From Rhizophagus irregularis (taxonomy: Eukaryota > Glomeromycota > Glomeromycetes > Glomerales > Glomeraceae): DNA of 64,000 bases. This document shows positions 36,963 to 48,409 of the stretch, in pieces; the first letter of the stretch is position 1, and each line of letters starts with the position of its first letter. Where the stretch lies: NCBI RefSeq assembly GCF_026210795.1, contig NC_089458.1, positions 2,682,001 through 2,746,000 on the forward strand, in the 5' to 3' direction. The position numbers were made by a program, and so were the translations under genes. The notes under the pieces are model-generated. The model made no database searches. It saw only the letters and a program-made list of their open reading frames with translations, and was not told the origin of the DNA.

Positions 36963-38410
36963 ATTTCCATCAATATTATTAAAAGTTTACTGAATATGAA
37001 TTTTAAAAAAAAATATTTTAAATTTTAATATTAATTTTGCAATATAATATTTTGGCAATTAAAACTATATAAAAAATATATATATATAATAATAGTATAT
37101 ATATTATATATTAATAATATTATATAATATATTTTACCTAATTCCATAGTAGAATCAACTATATTTCTTACTTACTGATTACTTGCCATTTTTCCAGTGG
37201 AAGTTATTGAAGGAAAACTTTAGTTTTTTTCACTTAAATGGTTTTAGAATACTTTTAATATTGTTTTTAATAAACTTCTTGGTAATTTGTTTAAGATTTG
37301 AACGAACCTTTAACTTTTTATTTTGATGGAGTTACTTAACTTAGAATAGTTCTCACCAAAGATAATTTTACTTTTGTAAAACTTTTTTTCTTATTAGATT
37401 TCTGAAAGTTGTACCAGTTACGTATTAAGCAGCTGGACTTTAAACTTTGCATTAGTATAAAGTTTTTCCTTTTATTTTTGAAAGCATTACGAGGTTTTTT
37501 GAAATACATGTTGAAGTAGAGGTGGTCATTTGAAAAGTAAGCTTTTTCTTTATTATTAATTGACATTTAAGTTGTTGAAATAGTAGATGAAAGCATAATA
37601 TTTATTACTTTCTATACTTAATTTTTTTCTTTAAGGGTTTTCAAAGGTTATAATTTTTCTTTTTTGTTTTTTGGTTTTTTTTTTCTGAAATTTCAGCATT
37701 TTTACTTTTGGCTTTCTTTTAGAGGATTTAAAGGTATTGAAATGTTAATCATCTGAATAAGAAATTTGGTATTACTTAACTTTTTTAAATTTATATAAAT
37801 TGGTTATTTTAGAAGAACTGATGGGATTGGTGAATTTTAGTTTTTAATTTTTGCTAATCTAATACTAAAATACTAATCGAAATAAGGCAAATCAGAAATA
37901 AGGCAAATTATCTTTATTTTGGCTAAATTTTGGCTAAATTTCAGATATAATTGATGATTGTCTGTATATCAGGTGATATTCAGCATAGCTGATTTCACTA
38001 ATTAAAAAAGGCTGGCCTATATTCAATTAAAAATTCGACTATGATCTACGATTAGACATTGGTCAAATAGTCTAATTAAACGTCACGCTTCACACATTAC
38101 GCATATTAAAAGTTTAAAATTTAAACTTTCCTTTTCCCTTTCTTTTACTTCCTTTCATCCCTTATTCCTTTACTTTCTCTTGTCCTTTCGTCCTTCTCTT
38201 ATTGTCCTTTCCTTTCCCTTTTGTCCTTCCCTTGCTTCTCCTTTCGCTCTCCCCCTTTTCTCACACTTTTCTTTTGCCTCTTTTTTTTGGAAGTAATGTA
38301 AGTTTCGTTTCGAAACTTACATATTTTTTTTTTAATTTATTTTTTTTTAATTTTATATTTTTTTTTTAATTTAAAAAATGAATTAACATTTCTTTTTATT
38401 GTTTTTTTTG
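36963..38410. other. Non-coding with exon-like and pyrimidine-rich stretches
   Basis: A 76-codon minus-strand frame at 37336-37566 has no recognisable features. On the plus strand, TTATTAG-flanked and TTTTAG-flanked pieces (near 37399 and 37722) resemble the exon-like units downstream. 38120-38280 is an almost pure C/T tract on the plus strand. 38296-38322 is a 12-bp-arm palindrome (ATGTAAGTTTCG...CGAAACTTACAT). Confidence 0.4.
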
Positions 38411-39565
38411 TAGAACGTTGGCTTTAACACGAAACTGGACTTTAAAGTAAAAAATGGGGAAAGGGAGAAGGGAAGAGAGTTTTTGTTAATTAAAGTTAAA
38501 AAATGAATTAACATTTTTTTTCATTGTTTTTTTTGTAGAATGCCAGTTTATTCACGAAACCAGATTTTACTTTAAGGTAAAAAGCAGAAAAAGGGAAAGG
38601 AGGAAGGTGATTCCATATTTTAAGTTAAGAAACGAAAAAGAGAAACTAAGATTCTTAAGAATCTTGGTTTTATTATTATTTTTTTTATTATTTTGAAACG
38701 GTTTACTAACTGTTCCTTTCTTTTTTTTTATAGATTCAGGTGGACTTTCAAGTTCCGAAGAATAGAAAAAGATCAAGATTTGTAAGTATATATGAATTTT
38801 GATTAAATTTTTTTTATTAATATTATTATGGAATGGTTACTAATAACTGTTCTTTTCTTTTTTTAGGATCGGGTGAACTTTTAAATTCCGAAGTACAGAA
38901 AAGAACCAAGATTCGTAAGTATATATGAATCTTAGTTTTATTTTTTAATCATTCTTTTTCTTTTATTTTTTATAAGTTCAGTATTTCAGGAGGGGCTTCC
39001 AAGTTTTGAAGAACAAAAAAAACCAAGATTCATAAGTATATACGAATCTTAGTTTTAGTTTTTTGTTTTTTTTTTAATTTTATTAATGAACAGTTACTAA
39101 TAACCATTTTTTCTTTTTTTTTAGGTTTACGAGTTCTGAAGAACAGAAAAGAACTAAAATTCGTAAGTATATACAAATCTTAATTTTAATTTTTTTGTTT
39201 TTTTTTTTAATTTTATTAATGAACGGTTACTAATAACTGTTCTTTTCTTTATTTTTTTAGGTTTTAGGAGAACTTCCAAAGAACGGAAAAATCTAAAGAT
39301 TTGTAAGATTCAGTATGAATCTTTTTTTTATTTTTTATTATTACGAACGGTTTACTAACCATTCTTTCTTTTTTTTTATAGGTTTGGGTGGGCTTCTGGG
39401 TTTCAAAGAATAGAAAAAACTAAAGATTCGTAAATACGAGTACGAATCTTACGAATCTTGTTTTTTTCATTAATATTAATGAATGGTTACTAATAATCAT
39501 TCTTTTCTTTTTTATAGATTCAGGTGGACTTCTGATGAATGGAAAAAGAGGAACCAAGATTCGTA
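38411..39565 (+). repeat. Tandem array of exon-intron-like units
   Basis: At least seven units of 121-136 bp. Each has a branchpoint-like TACTAAT or TACTAAC, a C/T-rich tract, TAG (once CAG), a 38-48 nt exon-like block, then GTAAGTATA or a variant. Exon-like blocks are 38734-38781, 38867-38914, 38990-39031 (donor mutated to ATAAGT), 39125-39162, 39261-39302, 39382-39429 and 39518-39562. Two more divergent units precede them (acceptors at 38411-38413 and 38536-38538). Block sequence is conserved: TTCAGGTGGACTTCCAAGTT, then CCGAAGAACAGAAAA, then CCAAGATTC. One frame of the first block is fully open (IQVDFQVPKNRKRSRF); others carry stops. No flanking gene is identified, so it may be a satellite that captured splice sites or the remnant of a multi-exon gene. 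Confidence 0.8.
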
Positions 39566-40429
39566 AGTACAAATCTTGGTTTATTTTATTATTATTATTT
39601 TATTATAATTTTGAATTAGCAATATTTATTTGTAATTTAGATAGATGCTAATAATAATATAATTATAAAGTTTTTAAGCATTTAATTAATAAATACATTT
39701 AATAAATTTGATAATAAAAATCAAAATAAATTTGAAAAAAATAAAAATTACATTACTTCTTTTTTGAAAATGATTAGCAAATGATCGGTATAATGTTATT
39801 TTTATATATTATTATTTAAATTTAGGAGGATGAGAAATTATCCAAATAAAAAATAATTTTTTTCAAAATATTTTATTAATTTCTAAATATATAATTAAAT
39901 TGAAATTTTATGAATTAATTGCATAATTAATAAATTTATTTATTTTTATTTTTATTTTAAAGTTTATTAATTATGATACTTGACTCTATATAAATTAGGT
40001 GTTATTACATCACAATAAATACAGAAAATAGGTTTAATCATTCCCATAGTGTAATGAAAATGCATTAATAAACCTGATGCAAGGGCACCTACACATCAAA
40101 AGAAAATAGACACAAAAAAAAAACAGCAAAAAGATATATGTGTAAAAATAAAAAAACAGTTAGTAACGAAATTACTCTATTACAACTATACTTCTAAAAC
40201 TAAGACTATTTGAACATTTTTTTGAACTTATCAAGATGCTCCTAGTTTTCTAAACATCAACTTTATTTCTGCTAATATAGTAAGCTTATTAATACTACCC
40301 AAGATCTTATCTATATTTTTGATTTCCTTAGCCATTTTTTTCTTTTTACTCAACTAAGTGTTAGTACTAATTGTTTAAACCTTGGAGTCACCTTTTTGAA
40401 TTCTGAGGGTATCTCCTTCTTTGTTTCAA
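39566..40429. other. AT-rich spacer
   Basis: No gene is recognised. It leads into the LINE-like debris to the right. Confidence 0.4.
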
Positions 40430-41650
40430 GTTAAAGGTAAAATATCTTATCTAATTACCAGTAAATTCATCCAAGCTAAATGGCTTACCAATGAACTTTT
40501 CCAAGTCAGCCCACGTTTCATAGTAAATTATTAACTTGCGAGTATCCTGATCTTGAATTAATTTAAATGCTTTACACCTTAAAGGTATAAGAATAGAGTG
40601 AGCAGGTTTATCCAGATATAAAGTAGCTGTGGTTACTAAAGCAGAAACTCATTTAAACACAGCTTGAAATCGTTCCTGTTCTTTCATTTGTTTGATATTC
40701 CAGTTAGTCCCATCATTCCAAAGTCTTATAGCCTCTTGATTGAGTTCAATCGACACTGTTACAGTGATGTATTTCTGCTGAGATTTAAACTTAATCACAA
40801 TTATTTGACCTCAGGCTTTAAGATAATTAAACGTATCAAATTGAGATCAGGTAGAGAGGATATCATAAACCGTAATTTCTCAGATAAGGTTCTTATTTAC
40901 AGGTATATATCCAGTTATCATGATACTAATAGTTTTAGGTGAAAGTAAAAGAAGTAGCTTTTACTGAAAGACCACTCATTGGTTCCTCTTGTTATGCTGC
41001 AACTTTTGATTGATGTTTGAGTATTTTAGATATTTCTAAAATTTCTATTTCTATCAATTGATCCTCTACAGATTTGAACATGTTTGGTATTTGTTTTGGT
41101 AACGTCATCTGTTATTTCACAAACTCTTTGCAAATATCTTCTATTCCTTTAATTATGCTAGCTTGGATAAAGTCAAAAGACTCATAAAAAATAAAGAGAA
41201 AGTGATATAAAGACTGTAAGTCACTGATACCAAAAGTTGCAAGGACCTCATGATGTTCCATAAGTAAAGTTGTGTATAGTTCTATATATGCCACCCAAAT
41301 TATTTTGGACTGCCGTAATTATTATAAGTAAAATCCCAAATTCAATTATGGCATCCCAAATTATTTTGGCACTTTACATAGTAAATTATATATAAACTGA
41401 ATGAATTATGGCATCCCAAATTATAATTATGGCATCCCAAAATAATTTGGGCAGCATATATATATAGTTTGTCATTACCAGTATTCTTTTCAACAGTTTG
41501 GAAAATATTATTTTTTGTTAAACTAAAAGAAATACTATATCTTTTTAAAGCGTGGCAGACCAGTTTAAAGTAAAGAGCTTTATTTATAGCTGTTTTAAGG
41601 TCATCACCCTTAAATAAAGCTTTAAAAATGTTTTGTTTTGACAAAAAAAG
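40430..41650 (-). pseudogene. LINE ORF1-like (RRM-like) protein remnants
   Basis: Minus-strand frames from the N-terminal side: KALFKGDDLKTAINKALYF (41,570-41,630), then (after a MITE) EHHEVLATFGISDLQSLYHF (about 41,210-41,270) and IEILEISKILKHQSKVAA (about 41,000-41,060). EITVYDILST and QQKYITVTVSIELNQEAIRL follow (about 40,730-40,880), which look like an RRM-type fold, then WNDGTNWNIKQMKEQERFQA and a TGA stop. KLIIYYETWADLEKFIGKPF (about 40,480-40,540) ends the recognisable part. I connect it to ORF1-like proteins of fungal LINEs by general resemblance only. No reverse transcriptase is found in the window. At least four in-frame stops are present. Confidence 0.45.
41289..41456. mobile_element. 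MITE, CCCAAATTATTTTGG family, copy 1
   Basis: A 168-bp element with ends TGCCACCCAAATTATTTTGG and, reverse complemented from the right, TGCTGCCCAAATTATTTTGG. The word GGCATCCCAAATTAT recurs internally. It lies in TATATA-rich flanks and interrupts the ORF1-like remnant between its two N-terminal fragments. Confidence 0.85.
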
Positions 41651-42270
41651 CCATAGTAGTTTCAGAAAGTTTTCCTTTAAAATTCCTATGGGAAAAATGG
41701 TCTATACGATTAGTGGAAAGAATTCTCCTTTTTTTCAATTAATAAATTTATTAATTAATAATTATTTATGATAGTATTTAAAAACTAAAGATATAGTGTC
41801 TAACTTCTCTATTATAATCAATTTTTATTCTTTTTAATATAATAAAAATTTACAACTTTATTATATTTATTAAGTTAAATTTAACCGTAATGTTTAGACT
41901 ACCCTGTATAAATAAATTTGAATTGCATAACATCGCTCCCATTGAGCACTTTATCATGTAACATTATACAAACTTCCAAAAAAGGAAATTTTGCTTCCCA
42001 CAAAAATAGGGAATTTTGGTTTCACAAATACTCCAAAAAGGAAATTTCTGCGCTGATCACATAATTCCGGCCAGAATTAATTGTTACATGCTTTTTTTAT
42101 ATGTATGTATACCGTTGTAAAGCAACGAGTTAACGCAGTAGTCTTTTATAATTATTCTTATAAAAGAGTTTAAAAAATAATAAAAAAACAAAATATAAAA
42201 AAAAAATCAAAAGGTATTTAATAATAATATAAAAAGAATCTATTTTTATATAATTATTAGAAATAATGTA

Positions 42271-42410
42271 TTCACCGCACCCTGCGTTACAAATTTATAT
42301 ATATTTTTATGTTTATCATTTGCCATTTTAAGGGGGTATGCGATAAACTAAAGATCAGCATAAATAATTTACAAAAAAGGAAGGATGTTTTGTAACGCAG
42401 GGTGCGGTAA
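42271..42410. mobile_element. MITE with CCGCACCCTGCGTTACAAA termini
   Basis: Perfect 19-bp inverted repeats CCGCACCCTGCGTTACAAA at 42274-42292 and, inverted, ending near 42407. They extend outward as TTCA or TTTA, so the target may be a 3-bp TWA as in PIF/Harbinger elements. The interior is under 110 bp and non-coding. Confidence 0.85.
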
Positions 42411-42713
42411 ATAAATTCACTCTAATTATTATATAAGAAATAAAATTTATATATATTTGCACATATACACATTTTTTTATTTTTAGTAATTTTTATATAA
42501 TAAATTTATCAATTATTAATAAATTATTATGTACTAACTTTATTAAAATTCTAATTTTTATATTGCAATTCTTATATATATTATAGAATCTTAGAATTTA
42601 TTTACTATATATATTTTTACTTATTTTATAACTTTTAATAATACTTAATGAGTTATAAAAGATTTAAAATATTATTTTTAATTTTTATATATATAATATA
42701 TTTATAAGAGTAT

Positions 42714-43357
42714 GTATAGGATTCTGCAGGGGACACTTACTTATAAGATAGGTCGCACAAATTTTAGGTAAAATCATCTATAAAATTCTTTGCAGATCCT
42801 ACTATAAAAGGAAATTTTATGTTACATTGTTATGATTTTTTTCCTTTTTAGTTAATTAACCAATAAAATTTAAGAAAAAAGTAAGGTAAAAACTATTAGT
42901 TATACATACCACCCAAATTATTTTGGGCTGCCGTAATTATAAGTAAAATCCCAAATTCAATTATGGCATCCCAAATTATTTTGGCACTTTATATAGTAAA
43001 TTATATATAAACCTGAATGAATTACAACGATCCCAAATTATAATTACGACATCCCAAAATAATTTAAAGAGCATGTATACTATTAGTAAAGGGCCAATTT
43101 TCTACGGTGATCTTTATTATAAGTAAGCGGTCCCGATCCTGCTTACTTATAAGATAGGACCTACTCCAGCACCAGGTAAAAATCATATATAAATTCTTTG
43201 CAAATCCTACTATAAAAGGAAAATTTAGTTTACATTGTTATGATTTTTTTCTTTTTAGTTAATTAACCAATAGAATTAAGAAAAAAATAAGGTAAAATTA
43301 TAGTAAATAACTAATTTTTTACAGTGACCTTTATTAAAAGTAAGCGGGATCCTATAT
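42714..43357. repeat. Tandem pair of a ~230-bp non-coding unit
   Basis: The sequence from GATTCTGCAGGGGACACTTA (about 42,720) through TATAAAAGGAAATTTTATG and TTAGTTAATTAACCAATA recurs from about 43,135 to 43,350, each ending with a CTTTATTAT-AAGTAAGCGG-like block. The first copy is split by a MITE at 42906-43073. The outermost words TATAGGAT and ATCCTATA are inverted, so the whole may be one rearranged element. Confidence 0.65.
42906..43073. mobile_element. MITE, CCCAAATTATTTTGG family, copy 2
   Basis: Nearly identical in length and order to the copy at 41289-41456 (shared internal GTAAAATCCCAAATTCAATT and ATTATTTTGGCACTTTA). The right end is degraded to CCCAAAATAATTTAAAGAGC. It is inserted in the first member of the tandem pair. 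Confidence 0.8.
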
Positions 43358-43606
43358 GCATATATACAAATGCATATAAGTTTTAAATTCTATTATATAA
43401 TAATCAAAATAATTTATTTTTATGTAATTATTATAATTATTTGATAATAATTATCTCTAATAATTATTTTTAAAAATTAAAAACTAATTAATTATGATTT
43501 TAATAATATATATATTATTTAAATTTAAAAAGCCAATTTCAATATTAATTTAATATTATTAAAAAATAATACTTATTTACTATATATTTTTTTTAAAAAA
43601 ATAATA

Positions 43607-43810
43607 CCATAAAGTTCCAAATATAAGCAACCTTTTTTTGCCTATTTTGGCTAAAATCCTTATAAAAAAAACTATAATATCCCCTTAAAAATATTACAAA
43701 CTGTAACTTTGCAATGATCCTTTATAATGAAATATGAATCTGACTAAAATCATTATCATTCAGGCCAGGATGTTTATTTCCTAGAGTTGCTTATATTCAG
43801 AACTTTATGG
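43607..43810. mobile_element. TA-flanked MITE (204 bp)
   Basis: The left end CCATAAAGTTCCAAATATAA and the reverse complement of the right end CCATAAAGTTCTGAATATAA are inverted repeats of about 26 bp, flanked by TA at 43605-43606 and 43811-43812. It has no coding capacity. 43811-44388 beyond it is AT-rich with no gene seen. Confidence 0.85.
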
Positions 43811-44388
43811 TATATATGAATTCTTTTTTATATTATATATATTGGTTAAATTATTAAAGATCAAAGTTTGTTAATAAATTAAATTTAATATTGCTAATAA
43901 TAAATTCTAGTAATACAATAAATCTTAAATTGAACATGATATTGTGTAATAAAAAATAAAATCAATGGATTATAAAAGATATTATTACATTAGTATATAC
44001 CATTTATGTACTTTAATATTAATTAAAGAGCTTTGAATAAATATTTGATATGAGATCAAATAATACCAAAAATGAAAATCAAAAAAGAATTTATATTCTT
44101 TTATATTATAAAGGGTGTGTACTTTGCAATTGTAATTGAACATTATAAGATCAGAAAATTAAGATATCATATTTAGATAGGATAATAGATTTATTAACAT
44201 ATATAATTTTTATTTACTCTTGAAGTTATAAACATGTATTTAAAATGAAATTAATTTTTGAATATCAACAAATATGGTAATATGGAAAAAAAAGACAAGA
44301 ATCAAACTGAATGATGATTTTTTATGTAAGGAGTTGAGGGATGAAGAAAGTATTATATAAAAAATTTTTTTTTGATTATTTTAAGATT

Positions 44389-45139
44389 TTATACGTTTCT
44401 ATTATTAACGATATTGGAGCGATCAAGATCGCTTAAATCAGCAATTGAACTTGCAAGTGAATTCTTTCGAATAATTATATTTTGACGTTTTCTTTCTTTT
44501 GAAGCCATAGCCTATTTAAACAGATGATAATGGTTAAAATCAATTTTTTAAGTATTGAAATTTGAATCAAATGTTATGATGATATTTTACCTCAGCGTCC
44601 ATTTGTGCAAATTCTTCTTCATTGATGGAACCTTCAGCAACATTTTGCCGTAATTCAGGGTTCTTTTTATCTTTTAAATTCCAAATCTTACTACGAGCTG
44701 TATCTTTATAATTTTTATTAACAGTATAATTGGAATTTCGGTAAATATATTGTTCAATAAGTTTTGCTTTCTCCGCCAATCGAGATTCTTCTGCTGTTGA
44801 TTAATAATAATGATTGATGTGATCAATTTCATATAGATGATATCTTGTATAATGACTAAAAATTTGGAAAAAACATTTACCTTCGTTGATCTTTACTTTG
44901 TCATCACCTATGAGTGCTTTATGAATTAAATTAATACCTATTTAATATGAAGAATGAACGTAACGTTAGTATTGTTTTGTAATCATCATTTTGTCGCGGT
45001 AAATTTGGATCTAATTGGTTGATTTGGATTTCGATTTCAATATTATGATGTGTGATCAATGGCAAAAAAATATAGTGAGTATAAAGTATCACTTACAATT
45101 ATCACGAAATTTGTCACCGGTAAGTACTTGAACTGGCAT
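44389..45139 (-). CDS. Stand-alone TFIIS central-domain protein
   Basis: Four exons (45139-45097, 44937-44881, 44793-44591, 44511-44389) give 426 nt, 141 residues. It starts MPVQVLTGDKFRDNCINLIH and continues ALIGDDKVKINEAEESRLAE; TARSKIWNLKDKKNPELRQN and EEEFAQMDAEAMASKERKRQ match the three-helix central (M) domain of elongation factor TFIIS, the part that binds the RNA polymerase II jaw. The usual N-terminal LW domain and the C-terminal zinc ribbon with its catalytic DE pair are absent; the protein ends in a short Ser/Asn-rich tail. It therefore cannot stimulate transcript cleavage the way TFIIS does. It could instead be a DIDO/BYE1-like polymerase-binding piece or a decayed paralogue. The splice phases are all consistent. 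Confidence 0.75.
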
Positions 45140-46563
45140 TACTGCGGATGATCAAAAAGTCAGCTGATATATATATTTAATTATAAAATCGATTTTTGAT
45201 TTATACAAAGTTTCGGTTTAAAAAAGAGGTTCAAAGGATAAAAAAAAAATTATGATATATCTTATAAGAGATTATTTTTATTAGTGATGATAATAATAAT
45301 ATTATTATCCGTTGATTTTTAAAAAACGTTCTTATAAAACTCAGAAAGTCAAGAGATGAAAGGAAAATTCGAGGTCTTTTTATAGAGAAATTTTTTTATA
45401 TGGAATCAAATAGAAATTAGTTTTGTGTTGTGTTTATAGTATCAGGATTAGCATGTGCATTATCGAAATTGTGACCAGATGTACTTTATTTGTAATGACC
45501 TTTTTTTTTTGTCATGAGACTTAATCTAGGCTATTTTCTGTTACGACAAATAACACGAAATTCGGGGTAGTTACAAAAAAACTGATAAATTATAAGCCGA
45601 ACCCAAAAAAATAAACGATAATATTTCGGAAAGTCTGACCCAAAACCAATTTATCTGGTATAAATCTCATTTAGTAAATTACTTTCTTAGTTTAGTTACA
45701 ACAATTTTTTTTTTACAACTTGAACTTAACCTTTAATGGATAAACAAAAAATATTATCATGTCTTTATATAAAGGGCTTCATCCTTATTCATCTCTTTTT
45801 TTTAAAAAAAAAAATATTTATTTTTTTTTTGTGACTTTATTGAAAGTCTCAAAAAAGATAATAATGTCGCAATCTTTGTAACATCCTTTACAAAGACTTT
45901 GTTTACCGATATTATACGAAATCAGTCTTATTTTATGAATAACACTAACGATATTTTTGGTTAATCACATATTATCAATAGTTACCTAATCTTTGATGAT
46001 CAAAATTAAAACCTGTTGTATTTCAACTTAAGACTTGATTTAAATGATTGGGCTAAACTTATTGTAATCTAGTATAATGTTACGCCAAGATTTTATGCGT
46101 AAGTCAATGATGGCTGTGAGAACAAGTTCTGCCAGAATTCTATTTATGGTCACCTGAAATTATACATATTGGAAAAGGTTTTTTTTTTAATTTTTATCAA
46201 TTTTAATAAATTTACGTGGCTTAAGGAAATTGGTTAATCTGGTAATGCATAAATTATATTACAATGGCTGATAGAATTATTATTTTAATCGATAAGATTT
46301 ATGAGTCATAATATATATAAATATGTAAAAAAAATAAAAAAGGGGAAGTCTTTGAAAATCCTTATCTGTATATCTATAACTTTCTATATAGAGATCCTCA
46401 TTTGTACAATCAAAGAAAAAAAAAAATTTTTTAAAAAAAAAGAGATGTGAAACTAAAATAAATTAATTTCCGGGAATTATTGAGTAACAAAAAAAAATGA
46501 TGTGAAACTGAAATAAATTAATTGCCCAGAATTATGAGTAACGTGATTATAATTATTAATTAA
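45140..46563. other. Intergenic, no gene seen
   Basis: 1.4 kb, AT-rich. A roughly 55-bp tandem duplication at 46441-46550 contains TGTGAAACTGAAATAAATTA. It covers the 3' flank of the ATG22-like gene and the 5' flank of the TFIIS-like gene, both read on the minus strand. Confidence 0.4.
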
Positions 46564-48409
46564 TTATTGTTGAAATTTTTCCTTCAATTTTTTTAATTGT
46601 TCCTCTTCAAAAAAACGTTCTGCTTCTTCTTTACCTTTTTCAACATTAACAGTAAAAATCACTATTAATGGTATTATCATCATAACAAGTAAAAACCAAA
46701 AACCATATCTTAAATCATGAGTCAAATCTCCAATTAATCCTGTTACTAAAGGTCCAATCCAACTTGATCCTTTATCAGTTATTTCATATAAACCAAAAAA
46801 TTCATTTTCATGTCCTTTGGGCACCATGCTTCCAAATAGAACACGACAATAACTTTGTATAGCTCCCAACATGAACCCAAAATATACTGCAAAAATATAA
46901 ATTTCTATTGTAAACTTAAATCCGATTGGCGTAACAAATCCAAGTAATCCATATATTGGAATTAAAGAATGTAATCCACCTGTAATTAATATCATTGTTT
47001 TTGTTGATAATCCAAATTTTTGTTGTAAAAATAAAAAGATGTAAACACCAATAAATGCGCAAACTGGTATTATGATTGCTGCAATCGTTAATTGTGTATT
47101 ATCTACTTCAAGATTTTTCTTTCCAAATATTATTGCAACTGAAACAACAGTACTAAACCCATCTGATAATAAAAACCATGAAATTAAAAATTTAAATGAT
47201 TGTGTCAACTTTTTCGCTGAACCAAGTGTCTTTCCCACCCTTTTAAATGAATAAAATAAAAAATTTTCTCCTTTTGGTAATGGAGGATTTTTTCTTTTTT
47301 GTAACCAAAATGTTGGAAATATTAATAATATCAACCACCAAATTCCTGCTATTGCTGTCCCTACTTGAAGACCATAAGTGGATTGTTTCATGAAATATGA
47401 TATTACTGCAGCTATTACTAATACTACTACTCCTGATGCATATCCAATTGCAATCGAATGTGATGAAAATTTATTTGATACTGTATCCTCTATCTTTGAT
47501 ATTTCTTGTACTGTTTTACCTGATTCTTTAGCTTCAATGACAAGTGGATGAACACGTGTGAATGTTGGAATATATGCCAAGTAAAATACATATCCAGCTC
47601 CAAAGCATACATTACTATATTATCAAAAAATAAATAAATAAATAAATAAATATGTTAAGCAAGTTACATATTTATAATAATAAATTATAAACATAATACT
47701 TACGATAATATTGTTAATAATCCTGCTAACCAGTATAAACTTGGATTAATTACTAATAAGAAAGCGATGGTTGAAATTGCTCCAAGATATGAAAAGAATA
47801 ATAGAAATTTTTTTCGATTTTCTCCATGATCAGCAAGGGATCCAAGTCCAATGTATACCAAACATTGAATAAATACTGATATAGATATGGTATATAAAGA
47901 AAAACTTGCTGTATCAACAAATCCTGCCCCATATTTTGTTACACATTGATATCCTTTTATAGAAGTATTACAAGGGGTTACATGATCTAATTGAAACCCT
48001 GCTTCGCTTGCTCGATTTTCTAATATTATTGGAATAAATGCCGATATAGCAACAACGCTATATACTTCAGTCTAAAAAAAAAAAAAAATTTTACATAAAT
48101 ATATGTTAATTTTTTAAAGAGCGAATGTCAAAATTTTTGCGCATTTACTTATAAAAATTAACTTACCGCTGCATTGTAAATATACCATCCTTTTAATTCT
48201 TTAGGTGTGACTGGAAGTTCTTCTTCCTCCACTATTTCACCATTATCACTACTATTATCTTTACCATCTTGTAAACTTAATATAATATCATTTCCTAATG
48301 TTGATTCATCTGCGATACTTATTGAACTAACATCAAGATTTGATGAATTTGGTGAAAATAATGATGGTGTTGGTATATCTGTATCAAGTTGCCACGGCTT
48401 CCCTGACAT
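46564..48409 (-). CDS. ATG22: ATG22-like vacuolar amino-acid effluxer (MFS)
   Basis: Three exons (48409-48167, 48071-47704, 47614-46564) total 1662 nt, 553 residues. A hydrophilic Ser/Asp-rich N-terminus (about 1-60) is followed by ELKGWYIYNAATEVYSVVAI, the diagnostic start of helix 1 in Atg22 proteins. The loop DHVTPCNTSIKGYQCVTKYG carries a cysteine pair. About 11-12 membrane helices follow, including GYASGVVVLVIAAVISYFMK, WFLLSDGFSTVVSVAIIFGK and SYCRVLFGSMVPKGHENEFF, the latter a conserved Atg22 loop. The C-terminus is charged and rich in Lys/Glu. In yeast Atg22 exports amino acids from the vacuole late in autophagy. Orthology to ATG22 versus other members of this MFS subgroup cannot be settled by eye. 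Confidence 0.88.

Noticed and set aside
47072-47254. Plus-strand ORF over the ATG22-like gene
   Set aside because: Antisense shadow of well-supported exon 3.
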